A stretch of 64,000 bases of DNA from Ectobius pallidus (GCA_964059195.1 CAXKWD010000008.1:41593502-41657501), one strand, 5' to 3'. Positions 12,386 to 24,707 are shown, counted from the first letter of the stretch. The notes: generated from the letters alone by a model not told the origin. A program made the numbers and translations.

Positions 12386-12481
12386 TGACAAAGAATACTG
12401 GAAAAAATCCTGATGCTGAAGGAATGAAGGCGATTGGAAACCTGACAGAACACACTTCATATTCTAATTTGACATCTGTGA

Positions 12482-12820
12482 ATGATAATTAATTTAACTT
12501 ACCAAACCTTCCACAGTCACTACCAAACTTTCTTGACTGAAGTTAGAGAAGGGACATTCGGTAAAACAGCACAATTTTGGAATGGTAATATGGACAAAGT
12601 GTCATTGATTTTGAGATTTCAGCGAGCAACTAAAGAAAACAACTTTGACTTACACTTGGCATGTTTAGAAGAAATGATTCCCCTTTTCTTTGCATGTGAC
12701 CATCACAATTATGGCAGATATCTCGTAGTCCATATACTCACCCTTTTGAACCTGCAAGGGACACACTTGAAGCAGAAGAATTACTTCGCAATAACGGTTT
12801 CAGTGACCGTAGATCACAAG
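12482..12820 (+). pseudogene. captured protein fragment at the centre of the foldback element
   Basis: An open frame of about 110 codons encodes FHSHYQTFLTEVREGTF, TAQFWNGNMDKVSLILRF, RATKENNFDLHLACLEEM and FFACDHHNYGRYLVVHIL. I recognise this pattern (a W-containing block, then HLA...FFA.DH.NY.RY) from an uncharacterised protein family that turns up repeatedly in animal genomes next to transposons. Its function is unknown to me. Both ends of the frame run into repeat units, so it is a fragment rather than a gene, though the frame itself is uninterrupted. It sits exactly between the two opposed repeat arrays. Confidence 0.55.
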
Positions 12821-12845
12821 TTCCGAGTTCTAGAAATTCTATGGA

Positions 12846-14020
12846 TTTCCGTGGTTTTCCGGGTTTTACAGGGATATGTTGTAATTGATAATGGGCAAAC
12901 AGCTGAAACCTTAATCTAGATTACAATGCCAACAACAACAAAAATATGTAAGTCAGAAGTTCCCTGGGAATATTAGGATCAAAGAACAAAGGTTTTTAAA
13001 AAATTAAAACGAACTCATTTTCTTCAGATTTTTAGGTTTCCGGAGTTTTCTCGGGATATGCTGTAATTAATTAGGGGCAAACAACTGAAACTTTAATCTA
13101 CATGGCAATACCAACACAAAACCATATGAGTCACCAATTCCCTTTGAATACTAGGAGCAAAGAACTAAGATTTAAAAAATTAAAACGAAGTCATTTTCTC
13201 CGAGCTTCCGTGGTTTTCGGAGTTTTCTGGGGATTTGCTGTAATTGATAAGGGGCAAACAACTGAAAACTTAATCTACATGGCAATACCAACACAAAACC
13301 ATATTAGTCACTAATTCCCTTTGAATACTAGAAGTAAAAAACTAAGATTTAAAAAATTAAAACAAAGTCATTTTCTCCGGGCTTCCATGGTTTTCGGAGT
13401 TTTCTGGGGATTTGCTGTAATTGATAAGGGGCAAACAACTGAAACCTTAATCTGGATGGCAATACCAACAAAAGAACATATGATTCAGAAATTCCCTTTG
13501 AATATTAGAAGCAAAGAACAAAGATTTAAAAAATAAAACATTGTCATTTTCTCCGTATAAAAGTGGTTTTTCGGGTTTTCCGGGGATATGTTGTAATTTG
13601 TAAGGGGCAATCAACTGAAAACTTAAACTAGATGACAATACCAACAAAAGATATGTGAGTCAGAAATTCCCTGGGCATATTAGGAGCAAAGAACAAAGAA
13701 AAATTAAATCAAACTCATTTTCTCCAGATTTCCGTAGTTTTCCGGGGTTTCCGGGTAAATGCTGTAATTGATAAGGGGCAAACAACTGAAGACTTAATCT
13801 AGATGGTAATACCAACAAAAAATATGTGAACCAGAAATTCCCTGGGCATATTAGGAGCAAAGAACAAAGAAAAATTAAAACAAACTCATTTTCTCCGGAT
13901 TTCCGGGGTTTCCGGGTAAATGCTGTAATTGATATGGGGCAAACAACTAAAAACTGAAACTAGATGGGAATACCAACAAAAAAAATATATGTGTCGGAAA
14001 TTCCCACGGGGGGGGGTGTA
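12846..14020 (-). repeat. right array of ~176-bp repeats, inverted relative to the left
   Basis: About seven units reading as reverse complements of the left array (GATATGCTGTAATTGATAAG, GGGCAAACAACTGAAAC, CAATACCAACA, AATTCCCT motifs). It ends with GAAATTCCCACGG, matching the outermost unit of the left array. Confidence 0.9.
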
Positions 14021-15057
14021 CAGTAGCCTACGCTCTATATGTGTTCCACAGTATAAAACTAAGCTCAAACTAACCTCAACTTCAAAGTTAATTACCGAGC
14101 ATTAGAGGCTCTGCTGAAAATACTGCTTCTGGCATTGAAAATTCATGTATGCTGTATGAGGACCAGTGATTTACAAGGTGACATTCACATATAATTCTGA
14201 TAGTAGGTATTCGTATTTTTCTAATTTTAATCAAATCCATTATATTGTGATACTGCAATATCACGCCACGTGTTGTGGGGGTTTCACTATTGTAAATGTC
14301 ACTTTATGGGTTTTGCTACATGAACTGTCATGGCCTTCTTTTTAACCCCAATGAAGCTGAAGCGATTTAAAGATTCGGTTTAAAAAAGAATGCATGGAAA
14401 GCATCATGTGCAAACAGAACGGGGTTCGGTAGGCCTATGCAATAACATCAGTCATTTTAAAAATGGCAATGGAATAACTATGTATATCTTCACTATTTTA
14501 TGTTTAAAGATTATGCATAATATTGTAAGCCGTGGTAAAATAAATAAATATCTATTTCTTCCCATTTAAAACTTTTTCAGTTAAATGTTTTCAGTAAGAA
14601 CATTTCTTAATGAAGTATATTTTGAAACTTGCTTCTCATTCTCAATTGCTATATATAGGCTAACGTCGTCAATGTGTATGAAAATATTGGTATTGATGTG
14701 TTTTGTTTGTTCATTAATAATTTTAGACTTTGTACTGTCATAAGTAACTTTATTAGCTGAATGGCCCAATAGTTTCTACCCTTGTGCCCCCCCAAAAAGA
14801 AAAAAATTAGGTACTGTCATTTTGTAAAGTAATTGTAATTGTATTTTTACTAATTACTTTTTGTGCCCCCCAAAGAAGAAGGAATTTTTAGGTACTGCCA
14901 TTTTGTAAAGTAATTGTAATTGTAATTGTAATTGTAATTTTACTGATTACTTTTTCAAAAAGTAATTTGTAATTGTAATTAAGTAAAATGTTTCTCAAGT
15001 AATTGTAATTCAGCCCAATTACTATTTTTTTGTAATTTTCCCATCACTGTATATATG

Positions 15058-15489
15058 TCTACGTGGAATATAATGGTCAGGTTAGGGAATAGTTGGATAC
15101 GAAACTGGACCCACCTTAACATGGTTTGGGAGCATATTTGATTCAGCTGGCCCAATGAATTTATAAAGTTTTGGAAGTTTTTTCCTGGGGCTTATTATAT
15201 AATGATCCATATATTTTCTAGTCAGATTTATCTATATTTTTTAGTCTCAATTCTTATTTACAATTATTTATATGATATTTGTTTAGCTTCATTAAAAGCT
15301 TTGTTGAAATTATTCTTTCATTATATATCTAATGTGTTCCTTTTTCTCCTACCTTCTCCAGCCAGAGGATTGATCTACGACTCTGGAGGCCTACTCTTGC
15401 TTCCCATTGGTTTTTTCAGTATTTGACTTTTTGAAATTTATTTACTATTAATTAATTAATTTAATTTTAATTTTTTGGCCTTCATAGGA
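15058..15489. other. intronic sequence, nothing recognised
   Basis: AT-rich spacer between the foldback hAT and the LINE. The last part may be LINE 3' untranslated region. Confidence 0.35.
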
Positions 15490-15850
15490 CAACTTTAGTC
15501 AGGTTTCTGGTTGAGGTTTTTCTTCTTTTTGTGAGCCCAGTACTTCTTCATTCTTTCTAACCGCAATTTTCTTTCTGCTTCTGGAACTACTCTTCCTATT
15601 CTCTGTTTGTTGATTTTCATCTGTAGTGTAGTGTGTTTGTCTTTCAATATCTTGAGTGTGTCTGTCTTGTATATTAAATCCTCTACTATAATACGTAGCT
15701 CTGCCATATCTTCCTTAAGTTCTGTAATCCATCTTATATTTTTCTTACTCTTACTCTTCCATAATTTTTCTATTATTTTTCTGCTAATTCTATTTTCTGG
15801 TGTCCATAATATATGTCCGAAAAATGATATTCGTTTTCATTTTCATTGTA

Positions 15851-16659
15851 CAGTCGGTCAAATAAAAAACGTCGGGCAGTATTTTTTTTAAGTATCACGA
15901 ACGAGCATATGCGCATGTACAGGAAGACTTAAGGTTAGGTTCACACACGTCTCTTGTCTATCCATGTATTTTCTTGATTATTTAGTCAGTTTTGTTCCAA
16001 AACAAACATGTATAGAAGGCTGTGGCTATATGCCTCACGTCCGCCATATTCTTGCATGGAAGTTCTTATAATTTTATTATAATGAATAAATTCGCGAGGA
16101 ATATGTTTATTCAAGGAGCATTTTTTAAAGATTTTATTTTATAATAGCGGTACTTGTAGCGCAAAATCAATAACTTACGTTCAACTTCTGCAAGCAATCT
16201 AGCATCGAAATACGCTGCCGGCCAGTCCTATGAAAACTTCCGGTCAGCTGCTCTTTAAGAAATATGGAACCTTCTCGCTGCTTCAGAGGCCGAAAAATGC
16301 AGGTCAATTACAATATGATTGTAAAACTACCACCAGACTACGGCCTAACTGTAGTAAAAATAAACATTCACACATTACAGCCCTAACTACACTTTCTCTC
16401 AAGCTAGCATTTGGATGTGACGCGATGACACAGAGCAAAATGAATTATCACAATACATTAAGTTGAATATCGTGTGTTGCGCTTTCCTCGTAGTTCATTT
16501 TTTCCCTCGTTGTTCATTGTTTTCCCTCCTGTCGCATGGCCTCATATGTTCCGAGAATGACCTGTATTTTATGTTTTTTATAGGAAACTTGTGAACTAAT
16601 GCGTAAAAACTTTAATTTTAACTGCATACGAGTCCCGACGTTTTTTATTTGACCGACTG
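15851..16659. mobile_element. 809-bp non-autonomous DNA transposon inserted in the LINE
   Basis: The ends are CAGTCGGTCAAATAAAAAAC and its exact complement, each followed by TA (target duplication). The insertion splits the LINE coding sequence right after ...EIEPVTS. The interior has no convincing transposase. Confidence 0.88.
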
Positions 16660-17071
16660 TACTTGTCACTGGTTCTATTTCTTTATATACCGGTACTGTT
16701 TCATTAGAAGCTAGTCTCCAGACTCCATTTACTTGGTAATTTTTATTTAAACAGGTTCTTATTCTCCTTTCTACCATGAGTACTCTATCTATTGCAACTG
16801 TGTTAGTTATTTTGAATAGTGTTTCACATGCATACATGATTTGCGGTTTAGTCACTGTTATATAATGTTTCAATTTGGTTGCTATTGAGAGACACTTTTT
16901 ATTGTATGTTCTTGGTAACATGCTGTGCTCTAACCAGTTTATCTATTCTGTTTTGCCATGCTGGTTTCTCATTCATGTTGTAAGTGATTATTTCACCTAA
17001 ATATTTAAATTTTTCTACAATTTTTATTTCTTGGCCTCCCACCTCTATTTTGTTTACTAGCGGCATTTGAG

Positions 17072-18337
17072 TTAGCATAATTTCTGTTTTTCAAATGAAA
17101 TCTTTAAACCAATATTGTGGGCTATATCTTGCAGAGATTTAATTTGTCGTTTTGCTTCCTGAATATTATTGCCCAGAAGTGCTAGATCATCGGCAAATCC
17201 TAAACAAGTTAACTGTATATTGTCCTTTTGGGTTCCAATTTTTATATTTTTTGGATTGTTTCTGTACCATTCCCTCATAACGTACTCCAATGCACAGTTA
17301 AAAAGAAGAGGGGACAGGCCATCGCCCTGTCTCAGACCAGTTGTTACCAAGAATGGTTCAGAAAGTTCTCCTCTGAACTTTATTTTAGAAATTGTATTAG
17401 TTAGAGTAAGTTCTACCAATTTGATTAGCTTTGGGTGAAGACCGAAATGTCTTAACATTTTTATTAATGATGATCTATGGATGGAGTCATACGCTTTCTT
17501 GAAATCTATAAATGTTATTGACAGAGGCTTGTTACGTTTTTTGTAATATGCCATGACTAATTTCAAAGTTATTATTTGTTCAGTGCAACTTCTCCAAGGT
17601 CTGAAGCCTCCCTGGTACTCTCCTAACTCTTGATCTAGTTGTTCTTTAATCCGATTATATAGTATTTTTGAAAAAATATTATAAGTGCAATCTAGGATGG
17701 AAATACCTCTATAGTTATCTGGATTGCTTCTATCCCCTTTTTTATGAAGTGGGTTAATTATTGCTGTGGTCCATTGTTCTGGGAATTTTTCAGATATTCA
17801 AACCTTCATTAATACCATATGAAGGGACGTCTTAGCCGAACTGCCGGCGTATTTCCACATCCCTGCAAAGACCTGGTCTTCACCACATGCTTTGTAGTTC
17901 CTCATTTCCTTAAGCGCTGTTTCCACTTCTTTTGCCGTAGGTGGGTTTATATTTTCTGGTTTAGTTTTTATAGGAGTATGTGTATCAATCAGTAGAAGCT
18001 TTTCCGGTTCATCACAGTTTAAGAGCTTCTTAAATGCTTCTGCCATGATTTCTGCATTTTCTTTATTGTTATGTGCTGTTTTTCCATCTTTATTCTTCAG
18101 TAATAATGTAGGGGGGCTGTATTTTTGTAATTGTTTACCAAAGGCTTTGTAATAATCTGTAGAGTTGGTTTTATGATAATTTTCTTCTATATGGCTTATT
18201 AAATCCTTTTGATATTGTCTCTTGATTTCTCTAATAATTTGAGTGAATTCTTTTCTGACATTCTTGAGGTTCGTGGCGTTTTCTTCTGTTTTGTGTGCTT
18301 GAAATTTCAACCAAGCTTGGTGCCTTTCCTCATGCAT
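17072..18337 (-). pseudogene. LINE reverse transcriptase, frameshifted
   Basis: The linker frame (179 codons, from 18337) includes NYKACGEDQVFAGMWKYAG, the block before the RT fingers. The catalytic core frame from 17566 shows TFIDFKKAYDSIHRSSL (first aspartate motif), GLRQGDGLSPLLFN and GFADDLALLGN (the FADD active site). The two lie in different frames with about 230 bases between them, so the protein is broken. The product would copy element RNA at the target site (target-primed reverse transcription). The FADD and GLRQGDGLSP motifs are intact, which suggests decay was mainly by indels. Confidence 0.85.
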
Positions 18338-18357
18338 TCTATCACTATACTATACTA

Positions 18358-20324
18358 TCTATATTAATAAAAATGATGTTCGCGCAAGCTATAGGTTTTT
18401 ATTTGCATTTTTCTACGTGTCTGGTTATTCTTATGTTCAAAGTCTCCGCTAAATCTATTCCCGCTTAGTCAGCTATTGTAGCGGATTGATACAAGTTATT
18501 ACCGCCTGTTCTCAGGTCCTATTTCCGGCAGGTGCAAGCTTGAGATGCCTCGTGCATATAGTACAGCGTCAGTGCAAAAGTCAGTTAGCGTCTAGCATCC
18601 ACATGAAACAGACCATGTTGGATCGCTCTCCAATTCGCGCCATTTGCAAGACAATAGCCGCAGTGGTATTTGCTCGTAAATCACGAATTAATACACAATA
18701 CTTCCAGATACAAGTATTGTCGTGTGCGAGTAATTAAATTACATTAATTACAGTAATTTCAATAATCTCGGCTTCATAGATCCGTCTTGAAGTTCGTCTC
18801 TAGTTCGATAGCCTTGTGCAACCCAAGCGTTCACATTGAATCAGCTAAACAGTGTATTATTCTCAATTTATCAGTGTTAATCCATCCTAAACGGAATACA
18901 GCACTTATTCCGAGTGTTTTGATATAAGATTCAGTACTGGCATAGTTACAGAACAATTATCGCCACGTGGCTGAAAGTACGTGCCAAATATCAGTACATT
19001 GGTTATTACAGATTACGCAATCCTACTTCAGATTATTTGTTATTTAATTCATAATCCAGTTAATTCAGTGCATCTATTTAAGCCTATATTGTGTGAATAA
19101 AAGTTCCATCGTTAATTACATGTTAAAGGTTTGTTTCCAATTGCATCCGTGGATTCCTGTATCCAGCATCCTGCGATATAAGTCCACTTAGCTCTACTAT
19201 TCCTCTTATTATTGTTTTTAACAATAATTGGTCCTCCGCTACCAGAGATTCTTCTTAACTTCCCTTCCCATCATTTTCCCTCTGCGGCAGGGTTATATGC
19301 CGTTCTTGTACCCAACAAATTAATTTCCAAAATGTATGACGGAGCATCACTTGAGAACGGCTCAACCGATTTGGCTGATTTTTGTTATGTTGTGTTCGTA
19401 ATTGTCAGGACAAGGTTTGTATGAAATAATTTTTTTGGAAAATCCACGGGAAAAGTCGTAAATGTGAAATGAGGTACAGTTAGATAGTTCTGCTGTCAAT
19501 TGTTTACATAAAGAAAGTATTGTTTACAGTGTTCACATGGGGCTTTGGAAACTATATTATAATACTGGGCTTTAAAAAATTCTGATACTATCGATGTAAT
19601 TAATACATTTGTGAAAATAATCCTTGAAGAATAAAATCCACGAAAATAAAGCAGTCACATAACTTTCTCTACCTTCGAAATGGAAAATATCATTTTCTCC
19701 CTTCACATTTTGATGTAGAATAAGCGGTCGTATTGCAGGGACAATTTAAGTGTATATATCGGAAGTCGGTAACAAATCCTATCCACTGATAAGTCACTCA
19801 TAGCTATAGGATTTGTATTAGTTGAGAAATAAGCCTAGGAATGTTTATCAGAGCCCTAAGCATAAAAAAGAAGACAAAACGGGATGGAACATTTTCAGTC
19901 CTACACCGAGCAGTATATTACGTCCCAGGTTTTTGGGACGGAAAGTATGAAAGTGATACTGAATTTCTTTTTTACTTCAGCCCCGAAACGGTTATATGGT
20001 AATATGAGAGTGAGAAATACAATTTTCTGTCAAGACAATACAATCTTATGTAACCGGAATTTCTTTTTCTTCTTATTTGCACTCCTCCCTGGCATGGTGT
20101 GTAGAAGCAATAGAATGCAACATTCGACATCCTCTATGAGCCATAAAAAGCTATATTTAGCATTTTCTGAGGGAATAGTCTGAGTGCCATATGTCGTTCT
20201 TCCTCATTTCGAATTCTACATACATATCATATAAGGACCCAGAGTTTTAACATCGAAAGTCCTCCATAAGTTGATTTCATATTACAAAATCCAAAATCCG
20301 GGCGACACCAGGCCTTTTAAGCTA

Positions 20325-20325
<1 letters not shown>
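18358..20325 (+). mobile_element. non-autonomous Helitron
   Basis: It begins TCTATATTAATAAAAATG after an A and ends AAGCTAG before a T, the A/T insertion context of Helitrons. A GC-rich imperfect hairpin (CCGGGCGACACCAGG) lies about ten bases before the end. Its last ~170 bases are homologous to the minus-strand end at 63726, which confirms a repeated family. No Rep/helicase gene is present. Confidence 0.75.

Positions 20326-20357
<32 letters not shown>
20326..20357. repeat. (TA)n microsatellite
   Basis: About fifteen TA units directly at the Helitron 3' end. Confidence 0.95.
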
Positions 20358-20360
<3 letters not shown>

Positions 20361-20904
20361 TTTCTTTCTGAAAGTAAGAATTAGTTAAATATTTCATTAG
20401 CTGATTATTTAAGAAAGTTAGTTTCATATCTTGAATGGTAATTATATTGATAGAGTTTTTGTGTGTAATTAATATTCTTAGTTTCTTGTTTAAGAATGGT
20501 TAGTTTAAATGGTTTTCAAATATTGATTATTTATCCTTTCATTTTAGTGGTCTGGATATTAGGATTTTTTCCTGGTATTACCTTTATTATGAAGTAAATA
20601 CATAGTTATAAATTATATATTACATTCATATAAACATACCATTTATTAAAAGCTGCAAATGATGCGACTAAAAACTCAGGCTATGGACAAACAAAAAAGA
20701 AGATAAACAATTGATTGCAAACGTTTATTGAAATTTCCGCCATTCAGAACAATTTCAAAAATTCGTTGAATATTCCCCTCAGATATTTCTTTACTGTAAG
20801 CATGGCTAACAATACATCTTTCAACTTCACATACATATATAGAATAAGATGTCGTGAATGTCCGCGTATTGAGTTGTTCACCAGGCAAGACAGGGTTTCT
20901 ACAA
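20358..20904. other. intronic sequence, nothing recognised
   Basis: AT-rich sequence without recognisable genes or terminal repeats. Confidence 0.35.
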
Positions 20905-21490
20905 ACAACCACCCTTCAGAGAACTTTTTTTTTTCCAAAAAAAGTTTCAAATAAAAGTTAGCTCTTGGTATTTAAGCACTCCATGTACAAAATTTAAAGG
21001 AAATCGTTGAAGCCGTTTTTGAGAAAATCGGGGGGAAGGGGGGATTATTCAAGTCCCCTTAAATATAAGAGAAGGTTGTCGCCGATCTTCGTGTCACAGC
21101 CTCAGAAGGTATCTTACCCAAATACAAAATTTTGTTTTCATATGATTTTCCGTTAATAGAGGCCGTATTGCAAAGAGCGCGTATTCACAGTGGGTGGCTT
21201 ATAACTACCCTTCAGAGATTTTGTTCGAAAAAATGTTTCAAATAAAAGTGTTAGCTATTAGTATAAGCAACCCATACGCAAAATTTAAAAAATCATTTTC
21301 AAGAAAATTGCGAAAAACAAACATTTCTTCATGTAAAGTCCCCTTAATAATAAGATAAACTTGTCCCCAATCTTTGCCTCACATCTTCAGAAGGTACCTG
21401 ACCAAAATACAAAATTTTGTTTTCATACGATTTTCCGTTTTGGAGCTAGTCTTCTCACAGACATCCACACAGACAGACATACAGACACGG
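20905..21490. repeat. ~296-bp tandem duplication of a repeat with a CAGACAGACA-rich tail
   Basis: Two diverged copies start at ACCCTTCAGAGA (about 20910 and 21207). Both contain GTTTCAAATAAAAG, AAGTCCCCTTAA, TCAGAAGGTA and ACAAAATTTTGTTTTCATA in order. The second ends in CACACAGACAGACATACAGA. Identity unknown; probably the internal structure of a dispersed element. Confidence 0.7.
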
Positions 21491-22515
21491 AAACAATACT
21501 TCTTCTCCGTATAGTACCGGTACCTATAGTACGGGCAGAGGAAGTAAAAATATTAGCATTAAGAAATTTCTGGTCAGCTACTTTTCCACATCGAAAAACT
21601 GGTACGATTTAACCAAAAATAATAAATGATTTCTTATCTGTCTGGAATAAGGAACCCATAGTCCTGAGTTCTCTAAAACCGAGTTACAATTTGTATTACC
21701 TCAAAAAACATTTAGCCCTATAGATCGTCCCAGCCTTAAAAGACAGTATTGAGTTAAATGTAGTATTTGCATCTCACTTGCACTCGTACGTTCTGCAATT
21801 AGCTTCATCCTTTTCTATCCCGACAATGTTGCCATTTTCCGAAAATCAAAAGTGATAAATGTAATAATGTGATTGCGAGGTCTTATAGGGAATTTTCCGC
21901 CCTTTCTAATGATGTCAATTGTAAACCCATAAAAAATTAATATGAGGCCTATTTTTCATAATTACGTTATTTTGGCGGAAGTCAATATTTTTGCACATTA
22001 ATAACTTATCACGCGATAGACAGAAAACTAATAATCAAAACAAGTAAAGATTTTTTTTCTTGGACTGCCTGATGGTGAAAGAAAGTACTCCCTTTCCGTC
22101 GGCAATAAATTTTACATAAGAAGAAAGCTATATATTTTTTTATCAAGTGCTACCTGAAAATTCTCGGACGGCAACACAGAAAAGTTAGGCAGTGTGTAAC
22201 ATACTTTGGTATTTACTTTACGTTGGTGACTAAGCGAGAAGAAATGTTTATAGATGTCTGAAAAAATGTTTAAAACAAACCAGAGCTCTCTATCGTGTAG
22301 CATTAATAAATTATCAGTTTTCCCGAGCTCAGCATTCTCGCGCTCATGACTTGGTTGTTTTGAGATTTTGTGTACTCACATGTTTCTAAGACTATCGTGT
22401 CTTCTTCATAGCTCATTGTTATATAGTAGCTGTGTAGTGAAGTTTAACTTTGTTGTGAAGTGGTTCTTGTGTTTTTGTAATTAAATTTTATATTTATTAA
22501 TATTTTATATTAATT
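21491..22515. other. intronic sequence; nothing recognised before the HTH frame
   Basis: No repeats or coding motifs identified. The last ~200 bases could be the 5' untranslated part of the transposase-like frame that follows. Confidence 0.35.
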
Positions 22516-22731
22516 ATGAATAGAGGAACTAGAAATCGTAGTGTTGACAAATTGTGCAGTAAAGAGCGAATTATAGTATTAAATATACTTAATTATTTCT
22601 TGAAGAAAATGAACGTTACCCAGGCAATTAAAGAGACAGCAGAAGCTACCGGGTGTTCAGAAGGTTTACTGTATAGAATAAGAACAGAAAAAACGAAAGG
22701 CCCTCGGAGAAGGAATAATACCATTCCCTGA
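22516..22731 (+). pseudogene. N-terminal fragment of an HTH transposase-like protein
   Basis: A 71-codon frame from ATG contains KERIIVLNILNYFLKKM and then a helix-turn-helix-like KETAEATGCSEGLLYRIRTE. The same pattern (VQ...AAATKVS...YRILRD) occurs in the frame at 24864-25250, so both belong to one transposon-associated family with an N-terminal DNA-binding domain. The product would bind transposon ends. The catalytic region is absent here. The sequence GCCTAAAG followed by GTATGT at 22742-22755 could be a splice donor, so an exon rather than a truncated gene is possible. Confidence 0.5.
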
Positions 22732-22798
22732 GGATAGTGAACAGGCCTAAAGGTATGTAATGTATTTTTACTATTACTTCCCTTTATAATTATAATCT

Positions 22799-22883
22799 TG
22801 ATAATAATAACACAACATAATAGTAATAATAATAGTAATAATAATAATAACAATAATAATAATAACAACAACAATAATAATGA
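22799..22883. repeat. imperfect (TAA)n microsatellite
   Basis: TAATAATAA with interspersed AGT and ACA variants. The leucine-rich open frame on the minus strand here is an artefact of the repeat. Confidence 0.95.
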
Positions 22884-22950
22884 TGATGAAAAGTAATATT
22901 ATCAAAATGAAATTTAATATTAAATTTAACATTTAGGGGCCTATAAATTA

Positions 22951-23960
22951 TTAGCTTAAAGGACCCGGCGTCACCTGGTTTTGTATTTTACTTGTACTTC
23001 GAAGTCAATTTTGGAGGAAGCCCTTTTAATTTTCAAAATCTAGGCCCTAGAGAAAGCACAACTTGTCACACTCAAGGACCCTATTACTTCTAAAGACCAT
23101 GGATGGTGGGGTTGAGGTAAGAAGAGACAGAAATTCCTATTAGTCTTGCTTATCTGTGTGTCAAGTCTGGTAAAATGAGCCAAAGAATGTAGATTTAAAC
23201 GTCATTTAATAGGGATTAAATCATTTAAGGGACTTTTTTTCCCAAATTTAGTTTTACCTAAGTTTTTCTCCTGGTTCTATTAGCTCTGTGTAAAGTCTGG
23301 TAAAAATTGATCAGAGAATGTAGATTTAAATAACATTTATATAATAGGGGTTGCAACATTTAAGGAGAGGTTTCATCCAAATAAACTTTGGTTAAAAATT
23401 TCTCTTGATTCAATAGGTTCTTGGTATAAAGTCTGATAAAATTGGTCAAAGGATGTAGATAAATATATATCACAAAATTGGGGTGAAAGATCTAAAATGT
23501 GGTTTGTTCCAAAATTAGTTTTCCTACCATTTTCTCCTGGTTCTATACGTTCTGTGTAGAAAGTCTGTTAAAAACACGTCAAAAATGTAGATCTAAATTT
23601 TGGTAATGCAATAGGGGTAGAAACATTTAAGGGGTGGCTTCTTCCAAAATTAACTTCGCCTAATTTTTCTCTTGTTTTTATAGGGTCTGTGTGTAAAGTT
23701 TGATAAAATTTGTTCAAAGAATGTAGACTAGTAAAAAGATCACATAGTAGGGACTGAAAATTTTGCAAGGGGTGCTTTTTTCGAGAATGATTGTCTCGTA
23801 TAATTTTTACTTGATTCTACAGGGTACATGTGTAGCATTTTGTAGACATTGGTCAGAACATGTAGATTTGTGAGCCTATAGAGATAATATTAGCCTGGTC
23901 CTGGGGGTTGAAAATAAGGGAAGGAGGGTGTGCCGTCATTCTATCTGCAGGGCATGATTT
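22951..23960 (-). mobile_element. Helitron 3' end and interior, opposite orientation
   Basis: The minus strand ends GGTGACGCCGGGTCCTTTAA then GCTAA, a relative of the Helitron terminus at 20325 with CTAA in place of CTAG. The 5' boundary is not found; I place it loosely after the tandem repeats. Confidence 0.5.
23135..23890. repeat. about six diverged tandem copies of a ~133-bp unit
   Basis: The motif AAAGTCTGGTAAAA (variants) recurs near 23163, 23293, 23428, 23561, 23697 and 23831. Each copy is followed by CAAAGAATGTAGAT, ATAGGGGTTGAAACATTTAA and TTTTCTCCTGGTTCTAT variants. Confidence 0.85.
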
Positions 23961-24109
23961 ACAATAATTATTATGTACAAGAAACAAATTTCGAGGTTTT
24001 CACAAGGTTTAAGAGCTTTTTCTCATCATGTCCCGGGCCTTGTGATGTGAGTAGATCTGGCATCAGTGCGCTGCATGAGACCAATACTGTTTTTTAAGGT
24101 TGGGACGGT

Positions 24110-24365
24110 CTATACTATGAAATTAGCATCAAATGAAGTGCATCTACCTTGCAATGTTTCAAGGTGTAGAAGATCAAGGAGTTGCCTATACTGCAATTTT
24201 TTATTTTGAAAGAATTTTCTACTTATTAATGAAACATATTTGATTTGTATACGTTCTAATTTATTGCTGTCAGAACTGGTTATACTGTTCCAAGTTACAC
24301 TCAAATATTCTAAGGAACTAAACAGGAATAAATCTATAAAGAGTAATTATTCATTCTAGACTTTT
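24110..24365 (-). pseudogene. LINE (jockey/CR1-like) reverse transcriptase C-terminal fragment
   Basis: The minus strand encodes LEYLSVTWNSITSSDSNKLE and RIQIKYVSLISRKFFQNKK, then LLDLLHLETLQGR. This is the conserved C-terminal region after the reverse transcriptase in jockey/CR1-type LINEs. The upstream catalytic part is missing here. The N-terminal half of a similar LINE lies in the same orientation at 26185-26990, so the two may be remnants of one insertion. Confidence 0.7.
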
Positions 24366-24423
24366 TAGATTAGCAGAAATAAATGGATTAATCCAAGAGT
24401 TTTGAGTGCTTAGGTGAATATAT

Positions 24424-24707
24424 TGTAACAAGGGCACGTCAGGGTTCAAAATTAGGACACTTGTCTTCTGATTGAAGAAGGAAGGTTCCTTTATTTCGTA
24501 TGGCAATTCTGAATACACAAGCAGATAACTCTCGAATGCTCTCCAGTTCACTTGACTGTTCACTGCTACAGGCCTCGCAATGATTTTAGACGAATAACCT
24601 TGAGTGAGAATCTAGTGAGCGAGCCTTCTGAGTCCTGGAGACCTATGAATCCCCTCAGCCCACGCACGCACGTGGCACTAGTTCCTTCCTGCTAATCACA
24701 GGGTACA
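24424..24707 (-). repeat. possible solo LTR
   Basis: The 284-bp block runs TGTACCCTGTG...CTTGTTACA on the minus strand (TG...CA termini) and contains an AATAAA signal. The immediate flanks do not match as a target duplication, so the call is weak. Confidence 0.35.

Larger units (their letters stand above)
10707..15049. mobile_element. foldback hAT-type element with exact 8-bp target duplication
   Basis: The ends are CAGTGATGGGAA and its complement TTCCCATCACTG (right end one base variant), flanked on both sides by the identical 8-mer TATATATG (10699-10706 and 15050-15057). This is the hAT signature. Subterminal regions are rich in TAATTGTAATT-type motifs. The interior is a large inverted repeat: ~176-bp units head right on the left side and left on the right side, around a unique centre with a protein-coding remnant. 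No hAT transposase is recognisable, so mobility would need a partner in trans. Confidence 0.88.
15490..18345 (-). mobile_element. non-LTR retrotransposon (LINE), 5'-truncated and interrupted
   Basis: Minus-strand pieces of one LINE occur in order: the linker before the reverse transcriptase (18337-17798), reverse transcriptase core (17566-17072), its C-terminal continuation (16921-16660) and a basic tail (15707-15495) ending in RMKKYWAHKKKKNLNQ. A MITE splits the C-terminal part. No endonuclease domain is seen upstream of 18337, so the copy is 5'-truncated, and a Helitron begins almost at that edge. The clade cannot be fixed by eye. Confidence 0.85.

Noticed and set aside
22593..22874. Leucine-rich 93-codon frame on the minus strand
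   Set aside because: Product of the TAA microsatellite; the isoleucine- and methionine-rich frames at 26738-27014 are the same kind of artefact.
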